This document shows, one piece after another, positions 48,794 to 57,924 of a stretch of 64,000 nt of DNA. Made by a program: the position numbers and the translations under genes. The DNA is from Natronosporangium hydrolyticum (GTDB taxonomy: Bacteria; Actinomycetota; Actinomycetes; Mycobacteriales; Micromonosporaceae): assembly GCF_016925615.1 (NCBI RefSeq), contig NZ_CP070499.1:2542001-2606000 (forward strand), written 5' to 3'. The number at the start of each line of letters is the position of its first letter. Position 1 is the stretch's first letter. The notes beneath the pieces were generated by a model. The model made no database searches. It was not told the DNA's origin and worked only from the letters and a program-made list of their open reading frames with translations.

Positions 48794-50531
48794 TTCCCGC
48801 GCGTTGCTGCTGAATGCGCTCCGCCCGCCGGCGGGCGCGCGGATGTCCCGGGCGGTGGCGTTGACCTTTACCCTGGACCTGGAGAGCCTGTTGGTCGCCC
48901 CACTAGCGTTCGCCGCGCAAGGCCTACATGAGGCGACGGACCCGGTCGCGGTGATGGAGGGGGTACGGCACTGTGCCGACCGAATCGACGTGTTCTGCCA
49001 GGCGGGTCAGATCGTGGTGCCACCGGGACGGTCCACCCTCTTGGCGTTCGTCGAGCCGATGGTGCACCAGGTGCGCCGGCCCAGGCCGGGACACCTGTTC
49101 CATCCGAAGCTGTGGGCGTTGCGCTTCTACGACGACGCGACCGGGGAGACGTCCCTGCGGCTGCTCGTCCTCAGCCGAAACCTGACCAAAGACCGCAGTT
49201 GGGACGTCTGCCTGCGGCTGGACGGCGCCATTGGTACGCAGCCGCTGGCAGACAACCAGCCCTTGTCCGACCTGATCCGGCACGGAATGCGGCTGGCGGT
49301 GGCACCGCTGCCTCGGGCCCGGCGGGCCGCGGTCGAGGCTCTCGGTGAGGACCTGCACCGGGCCGTGTGGCAGCGTCCGGATGGCGCCCGGGAGATGTCT
49401 TTCTACGCGCTGGGCGTCCCCGACGCCTCAACTCCTGACTTCGATGGCCGGCGCCACCTGATCATCTCGCCGTTCTGTACTCCCGGAGGCCTGGACCGGT
49501 GTGCGCCGAGCGGCCAACCGGCACTGGTCAGCCGGCAGGAAGCGCTCGACTGCCTGCCAGCGGAGAGCCTGGTCGGATCTGAGGCGTTGGTGGTCAGCAC
49601 CCTCGCGGGCCTGCCAGCGGAGGGGTCGCCGTCCAGTCAGGAGGTCCTCGGCGGCTTACACGCGAAGGTGTATGTGGTGGAGCAGGGCCGGCAGGCGCGG
49701 GTCCTGCTCGGGTCGGCCAACGCGACAGATGCCGCGTTCGGTGGCAACGTCGAGTTGTTGGTGGAGCTGGTCGGTGGCCGCGCTCAGTGGGGCATAGACG
49801 CCCTCATCGGCCCGGGCGCAGGGTTCCGGGAGATCCTCGAACCCTACGAGCGCCACGAAGCCGCCGAGGAGGAGCCTGACGCAGCTACTCTGCGTGACCT
49901 GGTCCGCGACATCGCCGCCATTCCGTTGTGGGCAACTGTCACCCACGAGGCCCAGGGCTACCGCATCCGGCTGGCCTCCGAGCAGCCGCTGCCCGGCGGG
50001 CCAGGTGTGAGGATCACCGCGCAGCTGCACACGCGGCGAGGCGAGGTGGTTCAGCTTTCTCCGGGAGAGCCGGTGGACGCGGCGTTCGGTGGGCTTACGT
50101 TGGTCGAGGTCACCCCATTCGTCGTCGTCATAGCGCAGGAGGGCGCCGGTCGGGAACAGACCGTCGTCCTCGCTACCCTGATCGGCGATCCCGGCTACCG
50201 GCTCGACCATGTCATCGCGCAGCAGATCGACACGCCGGAGAAGTTCCTGCAGTTCCTGCTGCTCATGCTCGGGCTCGGCGCCGACCCTGTCGCAGGCGTC
50301 GCCGGTGATGCCGGCGGAGACGGCGGCTGGCGTAGCAGCGAGACCGGAATTCTCGAACTGCTGCTCGACGCGCTGGTCGATCGGCCCGCGCAGCTCGACG
50401 ACCTGGCTAGGCTGGTCGCCCGCATCAAGGCCAGCGGCGACAGCGAACGCCTGTTGCCGCCCGGTTTCAGCGACCTGTGGCGGCTCATCACCCAGGCGCG
50501 TGACTCGATGACCGAGCCGGTGAAATCGTGA
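48780..50531 (+). CDS. Phospholipase D-like (HKD) protein, defence operon
   Basis: A 583-residue protein from GTG 48780 with GGAGG at 48769-48773. Two PLD half-motifs are visible: HPKLWALRF with SRNLTKDRSWD, and HAKVYVVE with GSANATDAAFGGNVELLVE. Together they would form the dimer-like PLD active site that cuts phosphodiesters; in defence systems this type acts as a nuclease. The C-terminal 150 residues are unassigned and include a beta-rich segment. It overlaps both neighbours (14 and 4 nt), so the three proteins are made together. Confidence 0.82.
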   Translation: MLAPDSRALLLNALRPPAGARMSRAVALTFTLDLESLLVAPLAFAAQGLHEATDPVAVMEGVRHCADRIDVFCQAGQIVVPPGRSTLLAFVEPMVHQVRRPRPGHLFHPKLWALRFYDDATGETSLRLLVLSRNLTKDRSWDVCLRLDGAIGTQPLADNQPLSDLIRHGMRLAVAPLPRARRAAVEALGEDLHRAVWQRPDGAREMSFYALGVPDASTPDFDGRRHLIISPFCTPGGLDRCAPSGQPALVSRQEALDCLPAESLVGSEALVVSTLAGLPAEGSPSSQEVLGGLHAKVYVVEQGRQARVLLGSANATDAAFGGNVELLVELVGGRAQWGIDALIGPGAGFREILEPYERHEAAEEEPDAATLRDLVRDIAAIPLWATVTHEAQGYRIRLASEQPLPGGPGVRITAQLHTRRGEVVQLSPGEPVDAAFGGLTLVEVTPFVVVIAQEGAGREQTVVLATLIGDPGYRLDHVIAQQIDTPEKFLQFLLLMLGLGADPVAGVAGDAGGDGGWRSSETGILELLLDALVDRPAQLDDLARLVARIKASGDSERLLPPGFSDLWRLITQARDSMTEPVKS

Positions 50532-53500
50532 CGCGGTACGATGCTGGCCCGATCATGGCCGGCTTGAAAGGCTTTCAGCGCGCCACCGTCGCGCACATCG
50601 TCGACCGGTACTTTGGCGCCGAGCCGACCCGCCGGTTCCTGGTCGCTGACGAGACCGGGCTCGGCAAGAGTGTCGTCGCCCGAGGCGTTATCGCGCAAAC
50701 CCTGCAGCGACTGCAGGACGACGACAGCCTGGAGCGGGTGGACGTCATCTACGTCTGCTCCAATCAGGATGTCGCGCGGCAGAATCTGAGCCGCCTACGG
50801 GTCACCCCCGATGAGACAGTGACCCTGTCGAGCCGGCTGACCATGCTCGCCAAGCACGCAGACCAGCTCAACGCCGCGTCCGCCACCGCAGGCAAGCCGA
50901 TGAACCTGGTCGCATTCACGCCGGGTACCAGCTTTGACCAGGGCTGGCGGACAGGTACCGCCGAGGAGCGGGCGCTGCTCTTCTTGATCCTCAGGCAAGC
51001 CAACATGTGGGATGGCCGGCGAAGCCGGCTGGCGTTGCGGGCGCTGCAAGCAGGCGTCGCGACCCCCGAGAGCTTCGAAGGACACTGCACCCGGCTCTGG
51101 GCGAACTTGGGCGAAACACTCGACCCCACGATTACCGACGGGTTTCTGCGCATCGCCCACCAGCGGGGCCTACTCGAGAGCTTCGACGCGCTGCTCGACG
51201 AGCTCAGCGAGCTCGTCGTCCCGGCAGGGCCGCTACGGGAGCAAACCCGCAAGATCACCGGCGATCTACGAACGGCGCTGGCCACCGCCGGGGTCGAGGT
51301 ACTCAAACCCGACCTGATCATCCTGGACGAGTTCCAACGGTTCCGGGAGCTGCTCGACCCGAACGGCGGCGAGGGCGCTGAACTGGCCCAACACCTGTTC
51401 GACTACCGGGACGCCCGGGTCCTGTTACTCTCGGCCACTCCGTACAAGTCGTTCACCTTCGCTGAGGAGGCTGCCGGCGGCGATGACCACTACGCCGACC
51501 TCTGGCAGGTGCTGCGGTTCCTCAGCGATGACGAGTCCTGGCACGCCGATGTGACGAAGGCGTTCCAGGCGTACCGGGACGCCCTGGTACGCGGGGAGCC
51601 CTGCGGAGATCTACGCGACTGGCTGCGGGGTCTGTTGCTGCGGGTGATGTGCCGTACCGAACGGCCTACCTTGGGCCAGGACGGGATGCTGCGCGAGCAC
51701 ATCCGGCCTACCGATGACTTGACCGCCGATGACGTGCGCGGCTATGCGGCGATCCGCCAGATCGCGGCGGTGGTCGGGGCCCCGATGACCGTCGAGTACT
51801 GGAAGTCCGCCCCGTACTTCCTGAACTTCCTCGACGGCTACCAGCTCGGTGACAAGGTCCGTGCGGCACTCGACGGACAGCCGCACCCCGAGCTACCCCC
51901 GCTGTTGGCCTCCGCGCAGCTGCTCGATGCCGAGGCGATCAGCCACCGCGAACCAGTCGACCTCGGCAACAGCCGGCTGCGGCAGCTCGCCGCCGACACC
52001 GTTGGCCGGGGATGGTGGCGGCTGCTGTGGCTACCACCATCGCTGCTGTACTACGCGCTGGAGGAGCCGTTTGCCACCGCGGCGCGCGAGGGCATCACCA
52101 AGCGACTGCTGTTCTCGTCCTGGAACGCCACCCCTACGGCGGTGGCAGGACTGCTCAGCTACGAGACCGAACGCCGGATGTTCCGGACCAGGGAGGGACA
52201 TCGGCACCTCGACTACCGGATGGAGCACGGCCGCCCCGCGGCGATGAGCACCCTCGCGCTCTTCTGGCCACATCCCGGCTTGGCCGCCCTGTGCGACCCG
52301 CTGGTGTTGGCGCAGCGGCGTCCCGACGAGATCGCGTCGCTCGATGTCCTGGAACGGGAAGTTCAGGAACGTCTCCGCGGTTACGCATCCGTCGAGTCCG
52401 AGCCGACTAGGCCGGGCCCCGCTGAGCCGTGGGAGCTGGTCTTTCGGTGGCCAGGCGCCGACCCCGACGTTGCGGACGCCGCAGCCCTCCTGGGTACCTC
52501 CGCCGGCGATGACGAGACGGCCACCGGCCTGGACCGGCACGTGGCCCGAGCCCGGCAGATTGCCGACCAGCCAAGCTACCCGACAGTGGGCCAGCGGGAC
52601 GAAACGATCGGCGCTATCGCGGCGATCGGTCTCCACGGTCCCGGCAACATCGCCTGGCGTGCGCTGGCACGCCTTGTCGATTCGCACAGTACGGTGACCC
52701 CAGCGGGTCACTGGCGCGCTGCCGCGTCCCTCGCCAACGGGTTGCGCTCGCTCTTCAACCGGCCCGAATCCACTCAGCTACTCGAAAACCTGCACCCGCA
52801 CCAGGCCTACTGGCGGGCGATACTCCGGTACTGCGCGGTCGGCGGCCTGCAGGCGGTCCTCGACGAACACCTGCACACCTTGCGCAGCGCCACCGTCGAC
52901 ACGCCTTTGGACGATAGCGAACTCGGCAGGCTCGCCGAAGAAGCACGGGCAGCGATCGCCAGCCGACCATCAACGTACGAGGCGTTCGACCCGCACAACC
53001 CCGGTCAGCCAATCAAATTGCCCGGCCGGTTCGCGCTGCGCTATGGCGGCCGAGGGGAGGAGCAGTCCCAGGTCGACCGTAAAATGGCCGTCCGCAGGGC
53101 TTTCAACAGTCCGTTCTGGCCGTTCGTCGTAGCCACCACCAGCGCCGGCCAGGAAGGTATCGACTTCCATCTGTGGTGCTCGGCGGTTGTGCACTGGAAT
53201 ACACCCACGAACCCGGTCGACTTCGAGCAACGTGAGGGGCGGGTACACCGCTACGGCGGGCATGCCGTACGCCGTAACCTCGCAACCACACACCGCGCTG
53301 ACGCGCTTCGCGTCACCGGGCCGGACGTGTGGAAGGCGCTCTACGACGCCGCCAGCGCTATGTCCGGAGCGTGGGATGACCTGGCGCCGTACTGGGTGTT
53401 TTCCGGGCCGGCGAAGATCGAACGACACGTCATGCCGTACCCGTTGAGCCGGGACCATGCGAAGCTCGAACGGTTGAAGGCGAACCTTGCGAGGTATCGG

Positions 53501-53635
53501 TTGGCCTTCGGGCAACCTCGTCAGGAGGACCTGCTCGCCCTCCTACGACGTCGAGCAGCTAGCGCCGACTCCCGCGATGTCCTGGACCTTCGGCCCCCTG
53601 AGACCGCCCGATCTGAATACATTGACGTGCCCTAA
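50528..53635 (+). CDS. SNF2/DEAD-like helicase, defence operon
   Basis: A 1035-residue superfamily 2 helicase. The N-terminus has GLKGFQRATVAHIV (Q-motif-like) and Walker A ADETGLGKSVVARG; the DEAH-type box is LIILDEFQRF, and motif III is LLLSATPYKSF. The C-terminal helicase half ends with TTSAGQEGIDFHLWCSAVVHWN and QREGRVHRYGG (motifs V and VI), as in large DISARM- and restriction-associated helicases. GTG 50528 overlaps the PLD stop (GTGA). It has no methyltransferase or nuclease domain of its own. With DUF6361 and the PLD protein it makes a compact helicase-nuclease module, probably anti-phage. Confidence 0.85.
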   Translation: MTRYDAGPIMAGLKGFQRATVAHIVDRYFGAEPTRRFLVADETGLGKSVVARGVIAQTLQRLQDDDSLERVDVIYVCSNQDVARQNLSRLRVTPDETVTLSSRLTMLAKHADQLNAASATAGKPMNLVAFTPGTSFDQGWRTGTAEERALLFLILRQANMWDGRRSRLALRALQAGVATPESFEGHCTRLWANLGETLDPTITDGFLRIAHQRGLLESFDALLDELSELVVPAGPLREQTRKITGDLRTALATAGVEVLKPDLIILDEFQRFRELLDPNGGEGAELAQHLFDYRDARVLLLSATPYKSFTFAEEAAGGDDHYADLWQVLRFLSDDESWHADVTKAFQAYRDALVRGEPCGDLRDWLRGLLLRVMCRTERPTLGQDGMLREHIRPTDDLTADDVRGYAAIRQIAAVVGAPMTVEYWKSAPYFLNFLDGYQLGDKVRAALDGQPHPELPPLLASAQLLDAEAISHREPVDLGNSRLRQLAADTVGRGWWRLLWLPPSLLYYALEEPFATAAREGITKRLLFSSWNATPTAVAGLLSYETERRMFRTREGHRHLDYRMEHGRPAAMSTLALFWPHPGLAALCDPLVLAQRRPDEIASLDVLEREVQERLRGYASVESEPTRPGPAEPWELVFRWPGADPDVADAAALLGTSAGDDETATGLDRHVARARQIADQPSYPTVGQRDETIGAIAAIGLHGPGNIAWRALARLVDSHSTVTPAGHWRAAASLANGLRSLFNRPESTQLLENLHPHQAYWRAILRYCAVGGLQAVLDEHLHTLRSATVDTPLDDSELGRLAEEARAAIASRPSTYEAFDPHNPGQPIKLPGRFALRYGGRGEEQSQVDRKMAVRRAFNSPFWPFVVATTSAGQEGIDFHLWCSAVVHWNTPTNPVDFEQREGRVHRYGGHAVRRNLATTHRADALRVTGPDVWKALYDAASAMSGAWDDLAPYWVFSGPAKIERHVMPYPLSRDHAKLERLKANLARYRLAFGQPRQEDLLALLRRRAASADSRDVLDLRPPETARSEYIDVP

Positions 53636-53833
53636 GGGGCGGCGTACGGTCAGGTGGGAGCCATACCATCTCCGTGAGGTGACACGGGGGTGTCGACCGC
53701 GGGCGAGTAATGCGTGTCACGGGCCCGCCGTTCATCACCCATGGATCGAAATCTTCTGACTCGCTGTGCGTCGTCGCAGGCACGCCACGTCGCGGTCCTC
53801 GTAGGGACGCGCCGGGTCGGGAAGGAGCATCGG
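53636..53833. other. Intergenic region before the second xylanase
   Basis: About 200 bp with no gene. A small inverted repeat GACAC-GGGG-GTGTC lies at 53681-53694. I found no AGCGCT-type CebR box here, unlike the other xylanase. GGGAAGGAG at 53818-53827 is the ribosome binding site for ATG 53834. Confidence 0.4.
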
Positions 53834-55273
53834 ATGCGTTCCAGCAGACGCCCGGCCAAGCGCCGGCTCCTGCTGCTTACTTCCGTAACTGCGGCTCTGG
53901 CCGTGGCCGCGGTCACCGTACCGGCCGCACTGACCTCGGACCGAGCCGAAGCGTCGGCGCCGTTGCGGGCCCACGCCGCGGCGATCGACCGGTATATCGG
54001 GACCTCAATCGACCCGGACCCGCTGGCCGACGAACCCATTTACGGCACCATCGTGGCGCGGGAGTTCAACTCCATCACCACGGGCAACACCCTGAAGTGG
54101 GACTGGACCCAGCCCAGCCCGGGGCAGTGGAACTTCGGCGCCGCCGACACCTTCGTGGACTTCGCCGAGCAGCACGACCAGCTCGTGCGGGGGCACACCC
54201 TGGTATGGCACAACCAGACCCCGGGCTGGGTGCAGGACCTGCCCTCGGCGCAGCTGCGCGCGGCCATGGAGAGTCACATCGACGCTGTTGTGGGCCGCTA
54301 CGAGGGCCGCATCGGGCACTGGGATGTGGTGAACGAGCCGTTCGAGGAGGACGGGTCGTTGCGGGACTCGTTCTGGCGGGAAGGGCTGGGCGACGGGTAC
54401 ATCGCCGAGGCGTTCCAGCTGGCCCGACAGGCCGACCCGAACGCGGAACTCTACCTCAACGACTACAACGTGGAGGGCATCAACGCTAAGAGCGACGCCA
54501 TGTACGAGCTGGTCGCTGATCTGCTGGCGCAGGGTGTGCCGATCGACGGCGTGGGGTTGCAGGGCCACCTGATCCTCGGCCAGGTGCCCTCGACCCTCCA
54601 GCAGAACATCGCCCGGTTCGCCGCCCTGGGGGTGGATGTCGCGATCACGGAACTCGACATTCGGATGCAGCTCCCGGTCACCCCGGGGCAGCTGGAGCAG
54701 CAGGCGCGCGATTACGCCGAGGTGGTCGACGCCTGTCTCGCGGTCGAACGTTGTGTGGGGTTGACGGTGTGGAGCTTCACCGACCGGCACTCCTGGATCC
54801 CGGAGTTCTTCCCGGGCGAGGGGGCGGCCCTGCCCTGGGATGAGGAGTACGAGCCCAAGCCCGCCTACCATGCGATCCACGACGCCCTGGCAGCGCACGA
54901 CCCATCCCCACCGACCGGCTCACCACCGACCGGTTCGCCTCCGACCGCCTCCCCAACGACCGAGCCGCCGGCTGGCGACTGCACCGCGGACTACCAGTTG
55001 GGCGACGAGTGGCCCGGCGGATTCGTGGCCGAGGTGACGGTGACCGCTGGTAGCTCAGCGCTGACCGGGTGGCGGGTCACCTGGACCTTCGCTGACGGGC
55101 AGGGCGTCAGCGACCACTGGAACGCCATCGTCACCACCAGCGGGCCGGACGTGACCGCAGTCAACACGTCGTGGAACGGGAACCTGGACCCCGGAGCCAG
55201 CACCACGTTCGGGTTCGTCGGGACCCACCCAGGCACCAACACCGTCCCGGCCGTGACCTGCACCAGCCAGTAG
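53834..55273 (+). CDS. Secreted GH10 xylanase with CBM2
   Basis: A 479-residue secreted enzyme. The signal peptide begins MRSSRRPAKRRLLLLTSVTA and ends near AEASA. The GH10 barrel (about 40-350) has acid/base Glu168 in HWDVVNEPFEED and nucleophile Glu273 in ITELDIR. A Pro/Thr/Ser linker with repeated PPTGS units follows, then a family 2 carbohydrate-binding module (about 380-479: DCTADYQLGDEWPGGFVAEV, with SWNGNLDPGAS), ending near a cysteine pair. ATG 53834 is chosen over upstream starts because of the signal peptide and Shine-Dalgarno. It complements the GH10-CBM13 enzyme at 45 kb, with a different polysaccharide anchor. Confidence 0.95.
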   Translation: MRSSRRPAKRRLLLLTSVTAALAVAAVTVPAALTSDRAEASAPLRAHAAAIDRYIGTSIDPDPLADEPIYGTIVAREFNSITTGNTLKWDWTQPSPGQWNFGAADTFVDFAEQHDQLVRGHTLVWHNQTPGWVQDLPSAQLRAAMESHIDAVVGRYEGRIGHWDVVNEPFEEDGSLRDSFWREGLGDGYIAEAFQLARQADPNAELYLNDYNVEGINAKSDAMYELVADLLAQGVPIDGVGLQGHLILGQVPSTLQQNIARFAALGVDVAITELDIRMQLPVTPGQLEQQARDYAEVVDACLAVERCVGLTVWSFTDRHSWIPEFFPGEGAALPWDEEYEPKPAYHAIHDALAAHDPSPPTGSPPTGSPPTASPTTEPPAGDCTADYQLGDEWPGGFVAEVTVTAGSSALTGWRVTWTFADGQGVSDHWNAIVTTSGPDVTAVNTSWNGNLDPGASTTFGFVGTHPGTNTVPAVTCTSQ

Positions 55274-55309
55274 AGCGCGGCGCCGCTGGGCATGACGGCG
55301 GTCGCTGGA

Positions 55310-55341
55310 GGTCCGGCGCTGGCGTAGTCCAGCGCCGGACC
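55310..55341 (+). terminator. Terminator hairpin after the GH10-CBM2 gene
   Basis: GGTCCGGCGCTGG (55310-55322) and CCAGCGCCGGACC (55329-55341), a perfect 13-bp stem with a 6-nt loop, 37 bp after the xylanase stop. Confidence 0.85.
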
Positions 55342-55440
55342 CGAGCCTGGCTGGGCCAGCTGTCGAAGCCCGGACGATGGCCGGCGGTGTGGTGAGCGAG
55401 AGAATGCCACCAACACCGACGGAACGAAAGGGTGCCCCGC

Positions 55441-56850
55441 ATGCCGAGCTCGACCACCCCGCTACCCAGCGCTGGCTTCTCGATCACTGTCCGGGTGAGC
55501 GTGACCGCCGACCCGGCCGCGATCGGGCGGCTCACCACCGCCGCGGGGGAGGCGGGTGCGGTGGTCACCGCAGTGGACGTGGTCGACTCCGACCATGTGA
55601 CCCTGGTCGCCGATCTGACCTGCGACACCGCCGACACCGCGCACGCCGACCAGGTGGTGGCGGCGCTGGAGGGCCTGGTCGGGGTGGAGATCCGGAAGGT
55701 GTCGGACCGGACCTTCCTGCTCCACCTGGGCGGGAAGATCGAGGTGACGCCCCGGGTGTCGCTGCGGAACCGGGACGAGCTGTCCCGCGCGTACACGCCG
55801 GGGGTGGCCCGGGTGTGCCAGGCGATCGCGGATAACCCGGCCGACGCCCGCAGCCTCACCATCAAACGCAACACGGTGGCGGTCGTCTCCGACGGCTCAG
55901 CGGTGCTCGGCCTGGGTAACCTCGGCCCGGCCGCCAGTCTGCCGGTGATGGAGGGCAAGGCGGCACTGTTCAAGCGGTTCGGCGGGGTGGACGCCTGGCC
56001 GGTGGTGCTCGACACCCAGGACTCGGACGAGATCGTCTCGATCGTGAAGGCGATCGCGCCGGCGTACGGGGGGATCAACTTGGAGGACATCGCCGCCCCG
56101 CGGTGCTTCGAGATCGAGGCGCGGCTGCGGGAGGTGCTGGACATCCCGGTCTTCCACGATGACCAACACGGTACGGCGATCTGCGTCCTGGCGGCCCTCA
56201 CCAACGCGCTGCGGGTGGTGGGCAAGCAGTTGAGCCAGGTCAAGGTGGTGGTCTCGGGCACCGGTGCCGCGGGTACGGCGATCATCAAGCTGCTGCTGCG
56301 GCAGGGGGTCGGCGACGTCATCGCGTACGACCGGCCGGGTGCGCTGCACCGGAAGATGAGCGATCTGAGCCCGGACTGGCGCTGGCTGGCCGAGCACACC
56401 AACCGCGACGGTTACGCCGGTGACCTGCCCGGGGCGCTGCGCGGGGCGGACGTCTTCATCGGCGTGAGCGCCCCCAACCTGCTCACCGGTGCAGACATCG
56501 CCGGCATGGCCGACCAGGCGATCGTGTTCGCGCTGGCGAACCCGGACCCTGAGGTTGATCCGCGGGAGGCCCGGGCGCACGCCGCGATCGTCGCCACCGG
56601 CCGCTCGGACCAGCCGAACCAGATCAACAATGTGCTCGCCTTCCCGGGTGTGTTCCGGGGCATGCTCGATGCCCACGCGGGGAGCTTCAATGCGGCGATG
56701 GCGGTCGCCGCCGCGCAGGCGATCGCGGACGTGGTCGGCGAAGAGAAGATCAACCCGATGGTGATCGTGCCGAGCGTCTTCGACGCCCGGGTCGCTCCGG
56801 CGGTGGCGGCGGCGGTCCGCGACGCGGCGAAGGCCGAGCCCACCGCCTGA
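55441..56850 (+). CDS. NAD-dependent malic enzyme with ACT domain
   Basis: A 469-residue malic enzyme converting malate to pyruvate and CO2. Residues 1-85 form an N-terminal ACT-like domain (SITVRVSVTADPAAIGRL), typical of the actinobacterial/archaeal form. The catalytic half has LSRAYTPGVARVCQAI, VSDGSAVLGLGNLGP, VFHDDQHGTAI and the Rossmann motif VSGTGAAGTAI. ATG 55441 is preferred over GTG 55432, which overlaps the AAAGGG site. It is a lone gene between two terminators and serves central metabolism. Confidence 0.93.
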   Translation: MPSSTTPLPSAGFSITVRVSVTADPAAIGRLTTAAGEAGAVVTAVDVVDSDHVTLVADLTCDTADTAHADQVVAALEGLVGVEIRKVSDRTFLLHLGGKIEVTPRVSLRNRDELSRAYTPGVARVCQAIADNPADARSLTIKRNTVAVVSDGSAVLGLGNLGPAASLPVMEGKAALFKRFGGVDAWPVVLDTQDSDEIVSIVKAIAPAYGGINLEDIAAPRCFEIEARLREVLDIPVFHDDQHGTAICVLAALTNALRVVGKQLSQVKVVVSGTGAAGTAIIKLLLRQGVGDVIAYDRPGALHRKMSDLSPDWRWLAEHTNRDGYAGDLPGALRGADVFIGVSAPNLLTGADIAGMADQAIVFALANPDPEVDPREARAHAAIVATGRSDQPNQINNVLAFPGVFRGMLDAHAGSFNAAMAVAAAQAIADVVGEEKINPMVIVPSVFDARVAPAVAAAVRDAAKAEPTA

Positions 56851-56877
56851 CCTCTGCCCGGTCACCATGGGCTAAGA

Positions 56878-56922
56878 CCGGCGCCCCGGATCTTCGCGTT
56901 CGCAGCAGATCCGGGGCGCCGG
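56878..56922. terminator. Perfect 16-bp terminator hairpin
   Basis: CCGGCGCCCCGGATCT (56878-56893) and AGATCCGGGGCGCCGG (56907-56922) around a 13-nt loop. It sits between the convergent malic-enzyme and lipoprotein genes and can serve both. Confidence 0.88.
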
Positions 56923-56955
56923 CCGGCAGCCGGTCAGCCGGCTGCGCGGTGCCGG

Positions 56956-57822
56956 TTACGGCATAGCGTCGGCGAGGTCCTCGAACGGATGCAGGTTGTC
57001 CGAGTCCGGCGGGGCGATGCCGTACTCTCCGCCGACGTCGACGATCTCACTGCTCATGTGCATGGTGACGCCGTCAATCTCCGGGAAGATCATCTCTACA
57101 GTGCTGAGGAGCTCGTTCTCGTCCAGAGTGATGACGACGTCGACGGTGTCGTCGCTCGCCGGTTCCGGTGGGCCGGTCGGCGCGGCGGCACCGACCATGG
57201 ACTGCATGAACTCCGAGTCCTCACGCACCGTGCCGGTGTAGACCCCGTCACCGGTCTCCTCCACGTCGGTGATCTCGGTGAGCAGCGTCTCGGTCTGCGA
57301 GGCGAGGTCGAAGCCGCCGAACATCTCGTAGATCTCGTCGAGGTCACCCTGCTCGGTCAGGTCGATGGTGAACCACGCATCCTCGCCGTACGCCTCAGTC
57401 GTGTCGACCAGGCTCCCGGACATCTGCATATAGACCGTGCCCGCCACCACGATCGTGGTGGTGTGCATGTCGGAGAACATCGCCTCCATCCCGGCCAGCT
57501 CGGGCTCTCCGGAGAGGTCCTCGCCGGCCGCATCGAGGATGGCGCTCATAAATACAGACTGCGATGACTGCGAAGACTCACCCTCGACCACGGTCGACAT
57601 CTCGAGAAAGTCGATACCGTTCATGGTCACGACCGACTCCATCTGGTAAGACTCAGACTCTAGACTGGAGTAGGAAGCGAGGAGGACCTCCTCAGGGCTG
57701 AGTTGCGCAACGCCTTCCTCGCCGGGCTCGGCGCCAGTGTCGGAGCCGCAGGCGGCGAGGCCCAGCACGAGTGCAGGGACCGCGACGGCGCCGGCGAGGT
57801 AGCGGGGCATGACGACAGGCAT
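56956..57822 (-). CDS. LppX/LprG-like lipoprotein
   Basis: A 288-residue secreted lipoprotein. The start is ATG 57822, with GGAGG 6 nt upstream. Signal PRYLAGAVAVPALVLG ends in the lipobox LAAC, followed by a Gly/Glu linker. The body, rich in acidic residues, has the half-barrel pattern of LppX/LprA-type lipid-binding lipoproteins (SYQMESVVTMNG, TVYMQMSGSLVDT, VVITLDENELLSTVEMIFPE). It would sit on the outer face of the membrane. No operon partner apart from the unknown gene 102 bp upstream on the same strand. Confidence 0.82.
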   Translation of the reverse strand: MPVVMPRYLAGAVAVPALVLGLAACGSDTGAEPGEEGVAQLSPEEVLLASYSSLESESYQMESVVTMNGIDFLEMSTVVEGESSQSSQSVFMSAILDAAGEDLSGEPELAGMEAMFSDMHTTTIVVAGTVYMQMSGSLVDTTEAYGEDAWFTIDLTEQGDLDEIYEMFGGFDLASQTETLLTEITDVEETGDGVYTGTVREDSEFMQSMVGAAAPTGPPEPASDDTVDVVITLDENELLSTVEMIFPEIDGVTMHMSSEIVDVGGEYGIAPPDSDNLHPFEDLADAMP

Positions 57823-57924
57823 CAGCATCCTCCAGAAACGGGGCAGATTGTCGTGCCTCAGCGTACCGGCCGCGGAGGTTGACTGGCCCGCCATCTCCAC
57901 CCGGCTGGGCCAGCCAGCCGCTCG

